The notes under the pieces are model-generated. The model ran no database searches. It was not told the DNA's origin and saw nothing but the letters and a program-made list of their open reading frames with translations. 9,243 bases of DNA from Methanobacterium sp. Lineage in GTDB: Archaea; Methanobacteriota; Methanobacteria; Methanobacteriales; Methanobacteriaceae. The stretch is taken from positions 1 to 9,243 of the forward strand of contig WASR01000321.1 in assembly GCA_009712615.1 (NCBI GenBank), in the 5' to 3' direction. The position numbers and the translations under genes are program-made. Of the stretch, positions 8,172 through 9,243 are shown piece by piece (the first letter of the stretch is position 1; each line of letters starts with the position of its first letter).

Positions 8172-8190
8172 ACATTATTAACATATAACT
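8172..8190 (+). promoter_or_regulatory. Likely promoter of the ArcS-like gene (TATA box ACATATAA)
   Basis: ACATATAA at 8181-8188 resembles the archaeal TATA box, preceded by an A/T-rich stretch as a possible BRE. Initiation about 25 bases downstream, near 8212, would give a leader of about 35 bases carrying the GAGG site. This suggests the ArcS-like gene is transcribed separately from the helicase gene. Confidence 0.4.
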
Positions 8191-8233
8191 GACTAAATTT
8201 CTAGTATACATCTACAAAATAAATCATTTACAC

Positions 8234-8237
8234 GAGG
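8234..8237 (+). promoter_or_regulatory. Ribosome binding site GAGG
   Basis: GAGG lies ten bases before the ATG at 8248. With the in-frame TAA at 8194-8196 and no start codon between, it fixes the start and shows that the short protein is not a mis-called piece of a longer frame. Confidence 0.55.
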
Positions 8238-8247
8238 AAAATTTAAT

Positions 8248-9162
8248 ATGAAAATACCATGTACCATTGATGAATCTTTACATCGGCCTGAAGTGGTCAG
8301 ATGGCGTGAAAGAATGAGTTTGCTCGAACCACTGGGTGATGTGGTCGTGGTTTTACCATGCAGCATGAGGAAACCCTACTCAAATTCCAAGTCACACTCA
8401 GTATTTATGAGGGCAACCAAGGGTGTTCAGGAGGCAATTTTAACCTCACCATTTGGTGTTTGTCCGCGTGAAATGGAACGCACCTATCCTATACAATCCT
8501 ACGACACATCCACAACAGGAGACTGGTCCCAAGAGGAAATTGATCTAACGGGAGAATGTCTTAAAAACTACGTAGATGGGAAGGATGTGATTGCACATGT
8601 TTCAGGCGGCTACAGAGAAGCTTGTGAAGCCTACCTTGAAGACGCCATTTACACCTGTGAAGATGGCAGGGCAACTTCCTGGGAATCCATGGATAACCTT
8701 AAGAGGGAACTCAGAAATTATCCCAGGATCAAAAACAGTCATAAACGAATCAATGGTTTCAGATCCATTGCAAGGTACCAGTTTAACACCAAAAAGGGTG
8801 ATGGTTTCATACCAGATGGAACCAAGGCTGTTGGAAGATTCACACGTAAGATGATCCATAACAACGAACAGCTTGCAACACTGTCCTTCGATACTGGACT
8901 GTACTCCTTGAACCTTCCAGGTGGGGAGAGGGTGTATGATATGGGTGTTAACTGGGTTGAAATTGATTTTGAGATGAAGACCAACACATTATTTACACCA
9001 GGAGTTGTTGATGCAGATCCAAGTATAGTGCCAATGGATGAAGTTGTTGTAGTCCGAGACGGGGAAGTTATGGCTGTGGGTAAATCTGTACTCAGTGGAA
9101 AAGAGATGAAATCTGCAACTAAAGGTGTTGCAGTGAAGATCAGACACAGAAAAAAGAATTAA
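8248..9162 (+). CDS. arcS: Archaeosine synthase-like protein (ArcS DUF5591 core plus PUA domain), stand-alone short form
   Basis: A 304-residue protein. Residues 37-50 match exactly the ArcS signature PC-x3-KPY-x2-S-x2-H (Pro37, Cys38, Lys42, Pro43, Tyr44, Ser47, His50). The DUF5591-type core starts at HRPEVVRWRERM and runs to about residue 215. Residues about 228-302 form a PUA RNA-binding domain (TLFTPGVVDADPSIVPMDEV, then GVAVKIRH). In the known pathway, TGT inserts preQ0 at position 15 of archaeal tRNA; ArcS then modifies its nitrile, reported as lysine addition followed by cleavage by the radical-SAM partner RaSEA, to give archaeosine. Classical ArcS is over 500 residues with a TGT-like N-terminal half; that half is absent here. 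An in-frame TAA at 8194-8196 excludes a longer start, so this is a genuine short form. It may be the cell's working ArcS, paired with a separate TGT-like protein, or a paralog with another target. Confidence 0.88.
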   Translation: MKIPCTIDESLHRPEVVRWRERMSLLEPLGDVVVVLPCSMRKPYSNSKSHSVFMRATKGVQEAILTSPFGVCPREMERTYPIQSYDTSTTGDWSQEEIDLTGECLKNYVDGKDVIAHVSGGYREACEAYLEDAIYTCEDGRATSWESMDNLKRELRNYPRIKNSHKRINGFRSIARYQFNTKKGDGFIPDGTKAVGRFTRKMIHNNEQLATLSFDTGLYSLNLPGGERVYDMGVNWVEIDFEMKTNTLFTPGVVDADPSIVPMDEVVVVRDGEVMAVGKSVLSGKEMKSATKGVAVKIRHRKKN

Positions 9163-9166
9163 ACCC

Positions 9167-9174
9167 TTTTTTTT
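9167..9174 (+). terminator. T8 terminator after the ArcS-like gene
   Basis: Eight consecutive T begin five bases after the stop codon, a typical archaeal termination tract with no hairpin. It implies that the ArcS-like gene ends its transcript here and that the promoter elements just downstream serve another gene. Confidence 0.6.
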
Positions 9175-9185
9175 ATACGTTCTAT

Positions 9186-9197
9186 AAAGTATAAATA
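9186..9197 (+). promoter_or_regulatory. TATA-box promoter for a gene beyond the window
   Basis: TATAAATA at 9190-9197 is a near-consensus archaeal TATA box preceded by AAAG (9186-9189) as a possible BRE. It lies just after a terminator, so it probably drives a plus-strand gene starting after 9243. Initiation would be expected near 9215-9220. Confidence 0.5.
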
Positions 9198-9209
9198 CCA
9201 TAGGGTATT
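9194..9209 (+). promoter_or_regulatory. Inverted repeat AATACC-ATAG-GGTATT overlapping the TATA box
   Basis: Six-base arms AATACC (9194-9199) and GGTATT (9204-9209) are perfectly complementary around a four-base spacer, and the left arm overlaps the end of the TATA box. A dimeric repressor bound here would block TBP/TFB or polymerase. The operator role is inferred from symmetry and position only. Confidence 0.4.
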
Positions 9210-9225
9210 AAAAGACAACTAATTC

Positions 9226-9240
9226 ATTCTAATTTAGAAT
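9226..9240 (+). promoter_or_regulatory. Perfect 15-base dyad ATTCTAA-T-TTAGAAT
   Basis: Seven-base arms are perfectly complementary around a single central T. The element lies just downstream of where initiation from the TATA box at 9190 is expected, another classic position for an archaeal repressor site. It could also be a hairpin in the 5' leader, though a one-base loop makes folding unlikely. Confidence 0.4.
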
Positions 9241-9243
9241 AAT

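Noticed and set aside
8038..8247. Missing N-terminal half of ArcS as a frameshifted remnant upstream
   Set aside because: No TGT-like sequence is recognisable in any frame here, and the gap carries T-tracts, a promoter candidate and an in-frame stop. The short gene is natural rather than broken.
9194..9209. NrpR nitrogen-regulator operator
   Set aside because: The arms run AATACC...GGTATT with a four-base spacer. The NrpR sites I know are GGTA/GGAA first with a six-base spacer, so both order and spacing disagree.
1..9243. tRNA genes, CRISPR arrays, insertion sequences or attachment sites
   Set aside because: The intergenic gaps are 56, 243, 210 and 81 bases and show no cloverleaf, no regularly spaced repeats, no transposase and no long terminal repeats.

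Overview
The window looks like chromosomal DNA from a mesophilic methanogenic archaeon, most likely a Methanobacterium-type euryarchaeon. This rests on moderately AT-rich DNA, arginine coded mainly by AGA/AGG, short GGAG/GAGG ribosome sites, terminators that are T-tracts rather than GC hairpins, an archaeosine-synthase-like protein (an archaeal tRNA modification enzyme) and a DUF2769-type cysteine domain. The genus is inferred from memory of the families, not from a search. All four protein genes lie on the plus strand.

Positions 2-2628 form a probable two-gene operon. The first gene, cut by the window start, is the middle and C-terminal part of a thiamine-pyrophosphate (TPP) enzyme of the pyruvate oxidase / acetolactate synthase family. 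After 56 bases comes a protein joining a ten-cysteine DUF2769-like N-terminus to the FMN/[3Fe-4S] domain of glutamate synthase. The substrates of this pair cannot be read from sequence, but the layout suggests a linked redox or amino-acid route. A multi-T-tract terminator follows.

Positions 2875-8037 hold one very large gene of 1720 codons: DUF4011 region, split superfamily 1 helicase, PD-(D/E)XK (Vsr/MTES_1575-like) nuclease, a 180-residue acidic linker, DUF3320 and a final winged-helix-like segment. As I recall, DUF4011-helicase-Vsr is the architecture of the single-gene Hhe antiphage system, so this is the best candidate here for a defence or DNA-processing system. It appears to be its own transcription unit.

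Positions 8248-9162 encode a 304-residue protein with the complete archaeosine synthase signature PC-x3-KPY-x2-S-x2-H and a C-terminal PUA domain, but none of the TGT-like N-terminal half of classical ArcS. It has its own likely promoter and a T8 terminator. The last 80 bases hold a good archaeal TATA box flanked by two dyad symmetries, probably the regulated promoter of a gene just beyond the window.

The intergenic stretches (2629-2871, 8038-8247, 9163-9243) are all under 300 bases and hold terminators, promoter candidates and small inverted repeats. I saw no tRNA, rRNA, CRISPR array, insertion sequence or transposase.
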